Below are positions 11,441 to 24,673 of a DNA stretch of 64,000 bases, in pieces (position 1 is the stretch's first letter; every line of letters starts with the position of its first letter). The notes beneath the pieces are model-generated. The model was given only the letters and a program-made list of their open reading frames with translations. It was not told the origin of the DNA and did not search any database. The translations under genes and the position numbers were made by a program. The stretch comes from Piezodorus guildinii (taxonomy: Eukaryota; Arthropoda; Insecta; Hemiptera; Pentatomidae), in NCBI GenBank assembly GCA_023052935.1, contig CM041292.1:134058951-134122950 (forward strand), read 5' to 3'.

Positions 11441-11720
11441 AGTGAGTAGTAAGAAACCGACGAAGCGGCGTGAAGGCAGCCAAAAACAGAAGCAGCATCT
11501 TCCATTAATGTAAGGAAATCCTAGGGAAAAACTTTAAGGCTGCTGGCCAGCGTGGCAAATCAATTCCACCAGCTCCATTGTGTTCTTTCATGATATTATG
11601 TAGGCTAAACGTGGCGGCCAAGGGAAAAAATCCCTCAGAGCACAAGTGAGCCGCAGCGTGAATCATTCCATTGAGGGACAGAGCCGCATACCACCTTATA
11701 CAACACTAATTTCCTCCACC
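11441..11720. other. GC-richer unique island, candidate regulatory DNA
   Basis: Balanced composition, without a long frame and without similarity to any repeat in this window. Confidence 0.3.
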
Positions 11721-12170
11721 ATCACTCATCATTATTATTTTATCTAACTCCACTCTTTTTTTTTTTTCTTTTTTTTTACGGCTACAGGAAGTCTTTTATC
11801 AATGGAAATCATCTTTTAACTGAATAAGGTATACTGGATGTTGTGAGCTCTATATAAACTTGCAGCACGACCGCAGATGAAAAACGTTCATTTTTTTATC
11901 CAATTGAATAGAGATCAAATAATGTACATAATTTATTTTTAAATATACTTCAAGTTAGGCCAAATTTAAGAAACTTTTTTGCTATCACACATCAGATTAG
12001 TAGATAACATTGCCCTCGCCATTATGGTACTTAATGGGTGTATCTAATAAATCTATTTGTTAAAATACATACACACATTAGTATCTAAAAGCTGAGAATT
12101 TTGTCACTGAGTGGTATCTAGCGCTTTTTTTCAAGTTCCAAATTTGCCCCTTTTTTAAATTGGAGGACTT
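11721..12170. other. AT-rich non-coding DNA
   Basis: Nothing recognised. It contains a T-rich run near 11757-11777. Confidence 0.45.
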
Positions 12171-12389
12171 GGGATCATCTGTAGCATGACGGCTAGCTTT
12201 CTATACCAAAGGTCATGGGATCAAACCCGCAGGTGGTCCTAGGATTTTTTAATAGGTGTACGTAAAAAGATGGTCCCCCCTAAAAAGACCCATTTCCTAT
12301 TAAAACACAGAAAGCAAAATATAGGACTCCCACTGCATCTTCGAATTATCAACAGTAGCATAAAGTGATGTTAAATAAACAAACAAATT
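12171..12389 (+). mobile_element. tRNA-derived SINE, family 1, internally deleted copy
   Basis: The head GGGATCATCTGTAGCATGAC with B-box-like GGGATCAAACCC, then GTGGTCCTAGGATTTTTTAA and the 3' ACTCCCACTG...AGTAGCATAAAGTGATGTTA block with an AAATAAACAAACAAA tail. The central hairpin segment present in the 54242 copy is shortened. Confidence 0.85.
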
Positions 12390-13960
12390 ACACTAGCAAT
12401 ACCCAGCGACTTTTGAACTAAATGTGGGTTCTCTGTTCTCGTGCTCTATTTTTAATTAAGAGACCGCCATGTTGGGCGCCAAACACGGATAAGGTTGCTC
12501 ATTTAAAGATTAGTTAACATAAATGAGTGACGTAGAAAATTAAGATAAAAGAGTATTATTACATTATTATTAAAATAATAAACTAAATTGTTAATTTAAT
12601 GAGGATTGGCAAAATGCGAGTAATAAAAGTGCATATGTTCAAATATTATTAAGTTACATTACGCTCTGATATAAATAAATAATTTAGTAAAACTAATTTA
12701 TTTGCATTTTATGTAAAGCAAAAAACACTTGTTATATCATTATTTTCAATAATCTATAATCCCATTAAAAAACATTTGATTAAAATAAATCATTTAAACA
12801 CTTCATCGTAAATTAGCACTTATAAAGTCGGAAGCTTTATAGTATAATAGCAAAACTAATTAGGCATATATTAATTAAAATATACTTAAAATATGTATTG
12901 AAAATAAACACTTTGAGTTTTTTTGAAAAATTAGTACAGTACGTGGCATTTTGAACCCAAGGAAACCAAATTAGCTCGTGTGATCTGCAAGACCATTAAT
13001 TGAAACTTTCAGAGAATGGTCGTCAAGGGCTGTCGAGAAAAAACTAGTTGAAAAACTTTACTGAAACCTGGCATTGATTGCATTAGCCGTAACAACATTC
13101 ACACGGTTGTTTTTATTCTAGTTCCTGAAGAAACTGTACCGTACAGAAGCGAATTGATAGCATACCAACGGTGTACCTTCTTAAGACGTCTCCACAATGG
13201 ACGAATCATAATTGCTGTAGTGAAAGATTAGATAAAACATTAAAAATAATATAAATGAGGGCAATTGCGATAACGATTCTGAAATGTTGATAGTAAAAAG
13301 TTGTATATACTGCTTTCAGTGGCAAAACGCAACTGTAATGAATCATATTATTTTACAACTCAGTAATTCAAAACAAAGCAATTCAACTACTCTCACTATA
13401 TTCCTAGGACATTTTGATATCTAAGTTTTATTATACATGCAATTTTTTATTTTCAACAATCAATAATTTTTCAGGTATTCGTATGTAGTATAAATTAGCA
13501 CTTGCGTTGTTACATTTAATTATTTTAAAATACCATAACCCTACATTTCTCTGTCTTTTTTTTTTAAGGAGCATAAAACTCTTCCAAAATTAGTCCTAAA
13601 CAATACTACATATAATCCTAAAGACATATAAATTAAACATATCTGGATTCATTTTTTGAGATTTTGCACTTAAACCAAGTAGACCATCGTAACACAACAA
13701 TCGGCTATTTTTTCAATATTGTCCACAATTAGAGTCTCAAACACTTATAATAGGATTCATGTCGATGGAGGAAAAATCAAATATTTTGGAATCAGTAATA
13801 AATGATATAAAATCTTAATAAATGATTTTAGTTATTTTTTTTAATAAGCCTTTGTTCATAATTGAAAATTATATCACCAAGTAACATAAATGTAAACTAA
13901 GTTTACTTTTACGGTTAACATTTTTTTTTTAATTACAAAATAGACTGTATATAAATTCTC

Positions 13961-13993
<33 letters not shown>

Positions 13994-15639
13994 AAGAATG
14001 TAATATATTTATAGTTGACTTGTTTCATCAAGTGTTCAGTTATGAAAATAAGTTGATATTTTAATACTATTTTGTTTTATTTGATAACTGTAGATAGTGA
14101 AATATTTAGATAGCTTTATAGGCACATTACATAACATTAAAAAAAAATTATAATAATAATTTTACTAGTATTTATTCTTAGAGAAACCTAAGAGAAACGA
14201 AAATCGAGTGGACATAATAGAGGTTATGAAATTAATAAATCACTATGTAATCGTTTACAGTTTATCATAGGAATGTCAGTCAGGACTCAGTAAAAGAAGT
14301 ATAAGTAGTTTTTGCCAACGTTTTGGCCCAATTATGAGAATAATCTACAGGGCAAGGTAAGCTTTAAAACTCACGAACGATCAGCACCAGACTCTCCTGC
14401 GCTATCAATCTGAAATCCAATATATTTTTCAACAGGAACAGTTATAATTATAACATATAAATGACAAGATATGACAAGATTTTTACAACTTCGTAAGAGA
14501 AACAGCCATTATGAGCTTCTTGAATCAGAAATTCTTTTCAGATTACTTTTATGTGTTTGTTTCAGGAATATACCGCAAATGTAGTTTGGAATGTATTTAC
14601 GTCATACTATAATTAAGAGATTTAAAGTTAAATTTTTGTAAATGAATACGAAATGTCAGTATAATATGTTCTGTCAAAGGCAAATATGATTATTTAATAT
14701 TTATAATATTTTTCTCTTTCTCAATATTTCAAATGAAATTAGTTAAAAACATAATGAAATAAAAACAGTTGCTAATAAGTGAGAAAGGAATAAGAGGCGG
14801 AGGTGAAGAAACCTCATCAAAATAATTGTCGGCCGCTGAAAGTGCGACTAATCCCAGTTCTCGGGAGGGCCGCAGCCAGCTGCTAGTTATTAGCATCAAT
14901 TTCAATATTAACAAGCGCCCATTATCGTTTTAAGAACACAAGTTAGCAAGCCTTGTGTAATCGCTTGGGCAACGTAACTGGAAAATGAGGAAGAGTAATA
15001 ATAAAGAAAGAAAATCAATTAAGAAAAACTAATTAGAAAACAAAGCAGTCTGATGCGTTGTAACATTCTCAGAAACAATAATTTATGATTTTATTTTTCT
15101 TAATGCTTTTTTGAGTAATATTAATTCAACTACTTAGAAGAGAAAATCCATTTAAAACAAAAGGTAATTAGCTATACGCTAATCCATTAATCTTATGAAG
15201 AAAACAAGCATTATTTCAGAATATTAATGTTGTATGGTTGACTGTTGTGATGATAATAGGAGTCGATCTAGTAAATTTGCTTTAATATAACCAACATTGT
15301 AGCCTAAACATATTCAGTTCTAGCTGAAAACGCTAACTCTTCAGATGCTCTACAATTTTGGTGGTTAGGAGTAGTTTAATATTTTACTATTTTAAAATAT
15401 ATAACAACATATATTTTCACTAAAGTATTCTACTTTACTGAATTCGTATTTTTAATTCCGATTATAGAGAATATAATATCAAATTAAAAATATTTGAAGT
15501 CCTGGGCATGTTCCAATAACTAATCTAATTCGGTCAACGCTTGCTTATTCTCTCTTGATCCTAATTATTTTCGTTTTGTTGTTCTATATACACATTCAGC
15601 AACTTTTTTTCCGAAGGACACGGAGATTAAATTGGAGAT
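12390..15639. other. AT-rich non-coding DNA
   Basis: No gene recognised over 3.2 kb. Notable only for a run of about 30 A at 13962-13991 and a small GC-richer patch at 14780-14960. Confidence 0.45.
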
Positions 15640-15965
15640 TCCTTCCATAATTCCCAAAATCAACGATGTTGTCTGCGTAAACTAGGAGGTTGAGATTAAC
15701 ATAGACCAGTTGTTAACTCGTTGGCTCTGCAGTTTGTGCTTCCTCTAAGCTGTCTTATTCCTAGTGTTATCTAGAACATCGCTTTAGTGTGATTATTTGC
15801 TCTGAACACATTTATTTGGTACTCATATAGACTAAGAATGGAATTTGATAGATAGCCCTGTAACGACGTTCTGGTTAATCAGTGCTTTTGTAACATCTGT
15901 CCGCTGGATCCTATCAAAGGATTTTTTCGGAGATCTATTGATGACGATTGGATCATAACCTGTAA
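15640..15965 (-). pseudogene. Decayed non-LTR reverse transcriptase fragment
   Basis: The minus strand near 15655-15695 reads NLNLLVYADN, resembling the LLVYADD catalytic box of reverse transcriptase with the second Asp replaced by Asn. Upstream on the same strand (15900-15960) NRSPKKSFDRIQRTDVTKAL resembles the FDFKKAFDRI...L.KAL region that precedes the active site. The order and spacing fit a LINE reverse transcriptase. Stops and frame changes lie between the two blocks. The clade cannot be decided. This is an old, dead copy. Confidence 0.5.
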
Positions 15966-16726
15966 ACCCGAGATAAACCGAAATGATAAATACAAAAAGA
16001 AAGAGGAAAACATTTTTTCCCTCCTCTCACATTATTCCATCACCTTTACGGTATTCCTGGATTATACATCCCGCTTCATCCTGCTATGGCCTTCCATGTA
16101 TCGCCTTCGAACTCCAAGGTTAAGTGGGCTGGACCCAAAATTATCTTCCAGCCGTAGATAAAATCTTTGAATCACAGGAAGTTGGTTTAACTCACTAACC
16201 GAGGATACTCTTCCTCAATATTTAAGAGACCCTCATCAGATTAGCTCTTAGAGCATAGAATACAGTAGAGTCCGTTAGCGCATATTCAGCAGGATCTTAA
16301 ACACTTCAATTAAGAGATTTAGAGATCGATTTCAAAACCATATCAGGAACCTATTTGGCTGAGTTGGAGTTAAACCTTTAGGAAAGATTTTCACTTCCAA
16401 AAAAGACCTCCGAAACATAAAAACTACCTATGGATTTAAGGAAAATCAATCTCAATTTGATTTTTAAAATAGTTAGGATACTATTTATTGTGCAACCAAG
16501 TCTTCCTTTAACATTGAAAATATTATCGAGAAATATAAAGAAACATATAAATGAATAATCCCATGAGATAGTAAGTGAAGAAGATTGCTTAGTAAAAAAT
16601 TAATGCTTTTCCCATTTTTATTCGTTTTCTTACATTTATTACGCTAATAGGTGACATTCACTTTTAACTATTAAAAGGTAATGGTTATTAATAAATTTCA
16701 CTATTTATAATATTCATATTTTAAAA
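15966..16726. other. Non-coding DNA
   Basis: Nothing recognised. Confidence 0.4.
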
Positions 16727-17107
16727 CTGAATTCACTTCTCGTCAGCATAAACGAGTAGATACTGAACGAAATACGTACATCTTAAGAAAAGCAAAATTC
16801 AATAAGTTTCAAATAAATAACGCATTTCTGAACACACAACCTTAGAAAATTTAAAAGCGCCATGGCAATATTGTATTGCAGCTTCGCTTATAAATTTTTT
16901 TTAAATTTTAATAGTTTTTATTATTGCTTATAGTTCATGCTTCTGATACTAACAATAAGTACAAGACGAGACATGCACAACATAACTTAATATCACACAT
17001 ACGTTACTTGTAATTTTATAAGCTTGTGCCTCAATACCTCATGGTTTTATCTATAATATTAATTTAGTTTAATTGTAAATATTCTGGTATTTTCGATTAA
17101 CTATTTG
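16727..17107 (+). repeat. Diverged direct duplication, copy 1
   Basis: It aligns collinearly with 18296-18690. Shared blocks include AATAAGTACAAGACGA, CATAACTTAATATCAC, ACGTTACTTGTAAT and TATTTTCGATTAACTATTT. No coding content. Confidence 0.8.
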
Positions 17108-17343
17108 ACATGCATGTCGTTACTTGTTATCCCTTGCAAATGGATCTCTTTTCTTCCAAATCCCTTGCATGTGAGTAGAATCCTTGATTTCAAAATAAAA
17201 GTTTTCACTTTAAAAATAAAATAATAATAATAATAATGACCACTAACTGAACAATCAAATATCTTATTGAATTCGTATACGGCCAAACACTAAATATTCT
17301 TTGATTCAAAGCGTTTAAAACATTATTACATAAATCTATCAAA

Positions 17344-17434
17344 GGTCACCTGTTCTGCAGTGGCTAGCATAACAGCGTTCTATGCCAAACCCCCAACAAG
17401 GGTTCAAACACGGCAGATGGCTCTTGGATATTTC
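17344..17434 (+). mobile_element. tRNA-derived SINE, family 1, head fragment
   Basis: CAGTGGCTAGCATAACAGCG (A-box region) and AGGGTTCAAACACGGCAGAT (B-box region) match the 5' head of the family. The body is lost. Confidence 0.7.
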
Positions 17435-17739
17435 TTTTATATTTTTAACCAAATTAATAAGGAATAATTATATAAATCTATCATAGCAGCCATCTACGAT
17501 CACTCTATTGAACAAAATTCAGATATAGAAAATAAAGTTGTGTCAGTTCTTATCCAATTTAGTACTTATCAATTTGTTTGCTCACTTTTAAGGTATGGAT
17601 TCTACTCAACTCTAAATTAAATTAAGAGATCATAGTGTTGTTATCCTTTTGATAATAAACGTTTAACGGTAACTTCTTCAAAGCTGGAAAGCAAAGTGTG
17701 ATACTTATAGAGGAAGTAGATCATTTATAAATGGTACGA

Positions 17740-18070
17740 ACGATTACTATAGGACCACCAAAACTCCCTAAGATGCTCAAATAATGTTCCAAGTAACCGT
17801 GAACCTTAAAGGAAAGGAAGTGTGGCCAGGAGGCCCTAAGGTCGAGCTAGTGTGAATGAGGATAGGATCCCTCGACTCTCTAATAATATATAATAGGGTA
17901 AAGTATCTGCCTGGGGATCTCCATGCCTTGAGCCCAGCTTCCCCTTCACGTCCTAGGGCAGTGCCAATTAATTTATATTTAGCCCCTTATCAACGATAAT
18001 TCATGCTTCGAGGTAACTAAGTCATTCGCCAATAGGCAGTCCGCTTTGGTTCCGCCCATTCTTCTCGACG
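17740..18070. other. GC-richer unique island, candidate regulatory DNA
   Basis: Balanced non-repetitive sequence lying between the two copies of the 16.7/18.3-kb duplication. It is not itself duplicated. Confidence 0.3.
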
Positions 18071-18295
18071 CATAAAAAAATAAAAAAGATATTGGTGATC
18101 ACTTAAACTGATGGTTTGCAACGCAAGATTTAGTCGTCACTAAGCATTCAAGATAGAATCGAAAAAACAAAACAAAGTACCAACTTCGGAACAGCTAGAA
18201 TATTAAATTCTTGTTTCTTTTTATACAAATAGGTTGCCTTCTCAGTAATCCTATTAGATTTTTACAAGAGAAAGAAATAATAGATCTTAGAGATT

Positions 18296-18690
18296 TGAAA
18301 CAGGATTCACATCTCATCAGGATATACGAGTATCCACTGGAATAAATATATAGCGTTCTTTTAGAAAAACAAACTTTTACAAGTTCCAAAAAAATAAGAT
18401 ATTTCTGAACTTGTAACCCCTGAAAAATTAAAACTACCATAGGAATATTCTATTGCAGCTTTTTCGAAAAAATGTTTGCTTAAATGATTTTATTCGATTT
18501 TTTATAATTGTCGACTGTTTCTGGTACTAAGAATAAGTACAAGACGATACATGAACAAACATAACTTAATATCACTTATACGTTACTTGTAATCTTGCTT
18601 TTCCCTTAATAACTGAGTCAGTTCTATTTACGATATTATTATCATTTTAATGTACATAATATTGTATTTTCGATTAACTATTTTATTATT
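18296..18690 (+). repeat. Diverged direct duplication, copy 2
   Basis: Partner of 16727-17107, same orientation, about 1.57 kb downstream, with small indels. Either an ancient local duplication or two copies of an unnamed transposon. No inverted or direct termini were identified. Confidence 0.8.
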
Positions 18691-19675
18691 ATCTTTCTTG
18701 ATCCAAGATTTATATTTATATCTTATCTCCAAATTACTTTTTAAATACTTAAATGAAAGTACACTCCTTTGCAAATAGTATAGAGGAATTTTAGATCACC
18801 TAACCGAACTCTAATAGATCCATTTTTACAGATCTGCAAAACAGTTCCCTTAAATGCGGTAGATTTCAACAATCGACAATGAAACCATTTTATCCCAGAT
18901 ATTCGACCCTTTTTCTCCACACAACTCATACAATCATGTGTTTTTTTTTTTCTTTTGCTGAGAATTCTCTGGCACATGAATTTGTAATTAAATAAACTAA
19001 AAAATAAAAACCACTAGTTTTTACTTTTTACGACCTAAGTTAAGATAAATAAAGTTTTTTCTTGGTCACGTGAGTTTAGTGTCGCGTAAATAATTCAAAC
19101 GGTCTACGCAAAGAGTGACTAAAATAAAAACTGCCTTAAGAGATCAGATAACAGTTCGCTGAAACGCCAAGCTATTTAGAACATCAGATAAATGTATAAC
19201 CTACATTCTACTTTCTGAAATCTGGCAAAAAATGTTTATGGCGATTCATGTGCAATGAGGGTTTATAATTGTGTCACTAGAATTTAAAATATAATTTATA
19301 CAAACATATTAAACAATGATTTCATCTCCAGATCAAGCATTTGTATTCAATATTTATATTAAATATTATTATTTATTAAGTACTTGTAATGATAGAGAAG
19401 ATCCAGAACCAAACCTCGTATAGAAACAAGGAATATTATTGGATATATCCGTTGTTCAGGCCGGAATAGTAAGTTTCAATAATAGTTTCACGTAAAGGAA
19501 AAAAAACTTATATATAGCGAAGTAATAAAATGTGGATTTCAAAAGAATTTCATTTTGGATCGTTAGATTTTAAAAAAATATGTATTTTATCCATTAGTAT
19601 GTACCCTACAAGCATAAAAGCAAATTGCCATCGAAAGCCTACAAGATTAAAAAAAAAATGCACTATATATTATAC
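18691..19675. other. AT-rich non-coding DNA
   Basis: Nothing recognised. Confidence 0.45.
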
Positions 19676-19735
19676 ACTGTTATTCTTAGGGGACTGAAGG
19701 TCCCAGAATAAAATTTACTTTCTTTCTTTCTATAT
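19676..19735 (+). mobile_element. CR1-like LINE 3' terminus, extreme truncation
   Basis: TTATTCTTAGGGGACTGAAG then GTCCCAGAATAAA and a pyrimidine-rich TTTCTTTCTTTC tail. This is the same 3' end as at 42340-43078 and 44300-45083, including the GGGAC...GTCCC hairpin. Confidence 0.65.
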
Positions 19736-20980
19736 AAAAAACAAAATGAAATTAGGTAAAATTATGAAGAAATTAGATTAATTAATTTTTTTTTCCTGGC
19801 CTCTTATTTTCTCTTGAAAAGCCTAGAATGCTGGAAAATTCATCAGCAATCATGCATTTTAAGGAGTTAAATTTCTTCAACTTAACTTCTGTAGATTAAC
19901 GGCATACTAATTAATAAATCGGGTCATGGAGCTCACCTTCTAGTTTGTTTTGCACATACAATTAAAACTTATTATAATATTTATTTATTGAAGAGCTCCA
20001 ATCACTAGGGTATTCCAGAGGTTTTCACTTGAATAAATAAAGGTTACTTACAAGGCACTGGTGACCTTAGGGTTTAGTGCCTTTAAGCCCTAATCAACAA
20101 CTTACAAGTTTTGCTGATTCAAAAAAGTTTAGGTTCCTCTCCTAGGTTAATTGTAGTTAATTTCAACACCATGTAATTTCGATGTTTTTACTCTTTCGAA
20201 TTTCGCCTTTTTGCGATTCTTCTTAGGAAGCCGTTTTTTAATGACTGGACACATTTTTCAGTTGATTGCGCTAAGTGTGAGCCATACAACAGTGGTTTTG
20301 TATATGATCGTTTAGTCGAAGAGATAAACTCGAGGATATTAAATGATTAAGTCTGAACATTTTTCGCCTTAAAGATTTTTTTTTTAGGAATGTGAACTAA
20401 AAATTTTAAATGTCTATTGAATGTGTTTTCAAGATATACAATATTTTTTGATAGTTTAATTTGACATTTACTTTTCATGCCTTAGGATTCTTCTTATATA
20501 TTTAACAGCTTTACCTCTATAGATATCTTTTGACAGGCATTTTGTAATTTCTTGAATAATAAAGTTAAATAAACAAAAAAATAAACTTTCATAATTCTAA
20601 AATGGTTATTTAACCATAATTCATGGTTCTAATATGGGCGAGAATATATTATGTGGGATGGAATAGAAACAGGGAATGCGTCATTATTAGAGAGGAGAAT
20701 ATTACTGTTTTTTTAATACAACATCCTCTTCCGACATTTCTCGTCATTTACCTGGGCTGATCATCATTGGTTAGTTATTTAAATATATATTATTATTTCT
20801 TATATTATATCATATTAACTATTAAAACGAAAATAGCTGGAAATGGATACTATGGATATCATGATATAATATTAAAGGATTCTAAAGGAATGTCAATTCC
20901 TGCAAGTCCACACAATGTGAACCCACCAACGCTTCTCAGTCTTTTGAATAATTATGATTTCCAATAAGAAGATCATGAAT
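19736..20980. other. AT-rich non-coding DNA
   Basis: No gene recognised. The 20150-20350 stretch is less AT-rich but shows no domain. Confidence 0.4.
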
Positions 20981-21290
20981 TAAATAAAGCTGGGACTGAT
21001 TCCAAACAGTTCTTAGGTCATTAATAACTAGGGCACAACCAGAGAGCGGAACACAACGTACTCCTGAGGCTGCATTACCATACATAACGTGTCAGGGAGG
21101 AAATAATAGGTCATTAGCTGGAGAAGGTGCAGCGGAATGAGAACTGCCCCAAAATAAAGACAGGTCTATGTTTACTGAGCCACACGTGACGGTCTTAAAT
21201 ATTAAACAAGAACGCACATGTCGCTGCATCTACAACAGCCTGCGGTAGCCTGAAGACGCTACACTTCAATGGTTTCACAACACAATTATT
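20981..21290. other. GC-richer unique island, candidate regulatory DNA
   Basis: Balanced sequence with E-box-like CACGTG and no coding frame. Role inferred only. Confidence 0.3.
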
Positions 21291-22167
21291 CATCTTACAG
21301 CACTTTTTTTTCGGGTATTGAAAATAAAACAACTGCAAGTTAAATGTAACACAGTTCTGGATGTGCTCTGGTTTTGGTTGACCATTATGATAAATTATAA
21401 GATAAAGCCAAAAGAAAATTCTAGTTTTTTATTTTTTAAACAGATTAAATCTTTTGAGAAACTCTTTTGTTTTCTTGATTGTTATAGAGCTATTTTCCTG
21501 AGGTTTCGTTCGATATTTCCTGTTGGAAAATAGTTCTAGTAAAGCGGACAATATTTTAGAATGTGGCTGATGGTCAGTTGCACAACAACCTACAAAGAGT
21601 CACAGTGAAAATGATGCAAAGAGCTTCTGATTTATTGATAACGATTTTGATTAATAAATTGCTATAAATTACCATCGAACAATTTCATAAGTTTATGTCA
21701 AACATTGTATTAATTAAAATAGTATTCGAATATAAATATTAATTAGTGAGTCTACATAAAAATTAAATACTACAAATAAAGTGGAAATAAACACACTACA
21801 GTTGAAATGATGCAATGTTTGTTTTTAAAGTTTATAATCCTAATTATTTAATCTGAGATTCCCTGATTTGATACAATAACTAACTGCGCTTTAGTTTTCC
21901 GTAAAACTTCTTCTGAAGTACGTTTTGAACATGGACACCATATCACATTGCTGTGTAAGAAATTCAATTTTATTGTAGGTATTATGGACAAATTGGTATA
22001 TTCTGTAATCCTGAAAAATAATTTGAAAGAAAATGCTATCAAACTAGGGCTTAACAACAATGTGGTATTATACCTAGAGAACACCCAATGCATTCTTTAT
22101 ATTTAGAAAAATAATGGTGCTTGTATAATTGTCCAAAAACATCTCCTCCTATCAGCCTTTGGATAAT
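21291..22167. other. AT-rich non-coding DNA
   Basis: Frames of 71 codons (21318-21533) and 81 codons (21848-22093) show no recognisable domain. Confidence 0.4.
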
Positions 22168-22332
22168 TTTTTTTTTTTAATTTGTTTTATTAAGAGATAA
22201 TACAATCTGCCACCTTCTGGGCAATGAGTATTACAGATAGAATAAATCATACATCCCATATGTACATTGTAAATAAAATTAAAGAAAACAAAATAATAAA
22301 GACTAAACGAATAAAAGAAGAAAAAAATAAAA

Positions 22333-22336
<4 letters not shown>

Positions 22337-22382
<46 letters not shown>
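22337..22382. repeat. (TA)n microsatellite
   Basis: Uninterrupted TA tract inside the LINE 3' UTR. Confidence 0.95.
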
Positions 22383-22384
<2 letters not shown>

Positions 22385-23073
22385 CACACAAAATTAAATA
22401 AATACTATAAAGAAAGTAATAATAACTATTTTGTTCACATTCATACCTATTTACGATATTTACAAACTGCCCATGGGATCACTGAATCAAACCTCGAGAT
22501 CCACTAGTGGATGTCGAGGCACAATGCCAGAAGATCCCAGCGCCTCTCATTTAGCCGCGTCACTGGTCTTGAGAGCTGGTGTAAGGTTTTGCTGGTGGCA
22601 TCGACTACTGTTCTAAGGACTTTAGACTGAAAGGATTGGATACGTTTGATATTCAAAACCTTTGCTGTTCCTCACAGTTCAAGTCCGCAGGTCCAAATTG
22701 GTTTAAGAATAGTCTTGTAAATTAAGAGTTTGTTGTCCGTTGAGAGATGAGATTTTCTGTTTAGTAGTCTATATAGCTAGCCATATCGTCGATTGAGTTC
22801 TTGTCGTTTGGGTCTAGTATGGGGGTTCCATGTCAATCTTTTGTCTACGAGGAAACCAAGGTATTTGACTTTGTCAGAAAAGGGAAGGGAAATAGATTTA
22901 AAATGGACGAAAGGGCAGGATCTGCGTCGAAGTGTAAATGTGACTTGCTTGCTTTTTGATTCATTGATTTTGATACGCCAATGATTGCACCACGTTTTAA
23001 TCAGATCGAGATGTGATTGGACTTTTTAGGATGCCTTAACAGGATCTGGATAGGATGATAGGATAGCTGTATC

Positions 23074-23287
23074 CGCAAGTGGTCCTAGGATTTTTTAATG
23101 AGAGTAAAAAATCCTTAGTTACGCCGTCCTTCGGAGGGGACGTTAAAAGGTGGTCCCGACCCTGTGCGATGTCAGGTACTCGTTAAAGATCCCTATCCTA
23201 ATAAAACCTGGATAGGCAAAATTTAGGACTCCCACTGTAGCATCGTCCGATTAGCCATAGTAGCATAAAGTGACGTTAAATAAATAA
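23074..23287 (+). mobile_element. tRNA-derived SINE, family 1, inserted in a LINE
   Basis: Head-truncated copy starting just after the B box (CGCAAGTGGTCCTAGG) and running to the AAATAAATAA tail. It is flanked by GGATAGCTGTATC (23061-23073) and GGATAACTGTATC (23288-23300), a 13-bp target duplication with one difference. Removing it rejoins the reverse-transcriptase reading of the host LINE, so the order of events is certain. Confidence 0.9.
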
Positions 23288-23400
23288 GGATAACTGTATC
23301 ATTGGCAAATGTTGCCAGGAAGTTTTCGGGTAAGGTGGAAATGTCTGAGGTGAATAAGATGTAGAGTATAGGACCTAGGACACTACCTTGTGGAACACCG

Positions 23401-23889
23401 GGATAAAATTTTAGTGCTAAAAACAGGTAATTTTATTGATTCCTTAGCATCATTTTCACTGTGACTCTCTATATGTATTAAAATCGATATGAATGTAAGA
23501 TAAAAAAATGTTACTTTCGAATTAATATTTCTTCAATGCAATACTTTTACAGTATTGGATATACTCTTGCAATACCTCAGCAATTCAAAAATCCATAACA
23601 TAAGGTGAAGAGCGGTTCGCTAAACAAATCAATGTAAAACCACCGATGTATAGATTTTTCATATTGCATATTTTTCTTTTCTTTTATTTTTTTGAAAAAT
23701 ATTTTTCATATTTTTTATATTGCATCCACTCAGAATTTTGAGCTTTTTGTTATATTATCACTTTTTGTTTATATTGCTTTATCAAGGTTGAAGATTGTAC
23801 CAATATACTGGAAAATTATTTAAAAATACAAATACGCGTTAAACTTATTCCCCTGCTAGTGCCAAGTACTCATTCAACACATTAATACA
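23401..23889. other. AT-rich non-coding DNA
   Basis: Nothing recognised. Confidence 0.45.
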
Positions 23890-24380
23890 TCGATTAATAA
23901 AAATTACATGATCAGAGGCCCGGAATGCGGCTGTGCCATGGGAAAGTACGACACATGGCCGATGGCCAACTTGAGAATGGCCTTAGAATGTTGATACCAC
24001 AGGCGCAGGCCACACAAAACACTCTCAATCTCAAGTACGCACCTCAAGTACTTTATCCGGATCTAGGGTAGAAGCCTATAGAACTTACGTAACCCAAATT
24101 CCACGCAAATGAAAGAGGAATCCCTCTATAATTCAAAATTGGCCTCTGTGATATTCAATCAGAAGCATTAATTTAAATTTTTTTAATGATTAAATTTAAT
24201 TTCACGGAGAAGAAAGATGTTAATTAATGGACTTGGTGTGTAGGCTAATGTAGTTAGGACGAGTAAATACGGGCCGAGCCCGGGAGGCCTTACAAAGAGC
24301 AGCTAACGAGAAAAAAAAGTCCTTATGCGGGCTTTGGTAAGCTATACCCTCTCCCCTTTTCCTTCGAAACTGGTGTCAAC
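23890..24380. other. GC-richer unique island, candidate regulatory DNA
   Basis: About 490 bp of balanced sequence without a coding frame and without matches in this window. Confidence 0.3.
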
Positions 24381-24673
24381 TTACCGGCGGCTGATCCTGT
24401 CTTGTATTTTTGTTGGCCTTCGCATATCTTTTATTTTTTTCTCTCTCTAGTGATAGACAGAAATCTAAATTACCTTGATTTGAACGACCAACACAGCTAA
24501 CATGATAATAAATAAAATATTGATTCGAGAGGGCAAATCATGATTTACATCGTAATATTTTATTTACAACCATGAACAAAATTATTTAGGTGAGATTTAA
24601 AAAAAAAAAAATAAAAAAAAATAACATTCAAGGAAATCAACTCAATTTCTATTTCTTCTTCTAGCTGAACGTT

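Larger units (their letters stand above)
22168..23400 (-). mobile_element. Jockey-type LINE, subfamily A, decayed 3' part
   Basis: The minus strand encodes the reverse transcriptase core in pieces: VPQGSVLGPILYILFT and LATFANDTVI (near 23310-23395, FADD changed to FAND), then regions matching the RRFGQLYRLL and LLIYKTILKPIW parts of the full-length element. It then continues into the 3' UTR (GACGCGGCTAAATGAGAGGC, GCGCTGGGATCTTCTGGC) and an A-rich tail at 22168. An internal deletion removes most of the carboxy terminus around 22600. A SINE interrupts it at 23074-23287 and a TA microsatellite sits in the UTR. Non-functional. Confidence 0.85.

Noticed and set aside
15540..16450. A host gene around 15.5-16.4 kb
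   Set aside because: The only protein-like signals are the YADN and FDRI words of a decayed reverse transcriptase. The remaining stretch shows no frame.
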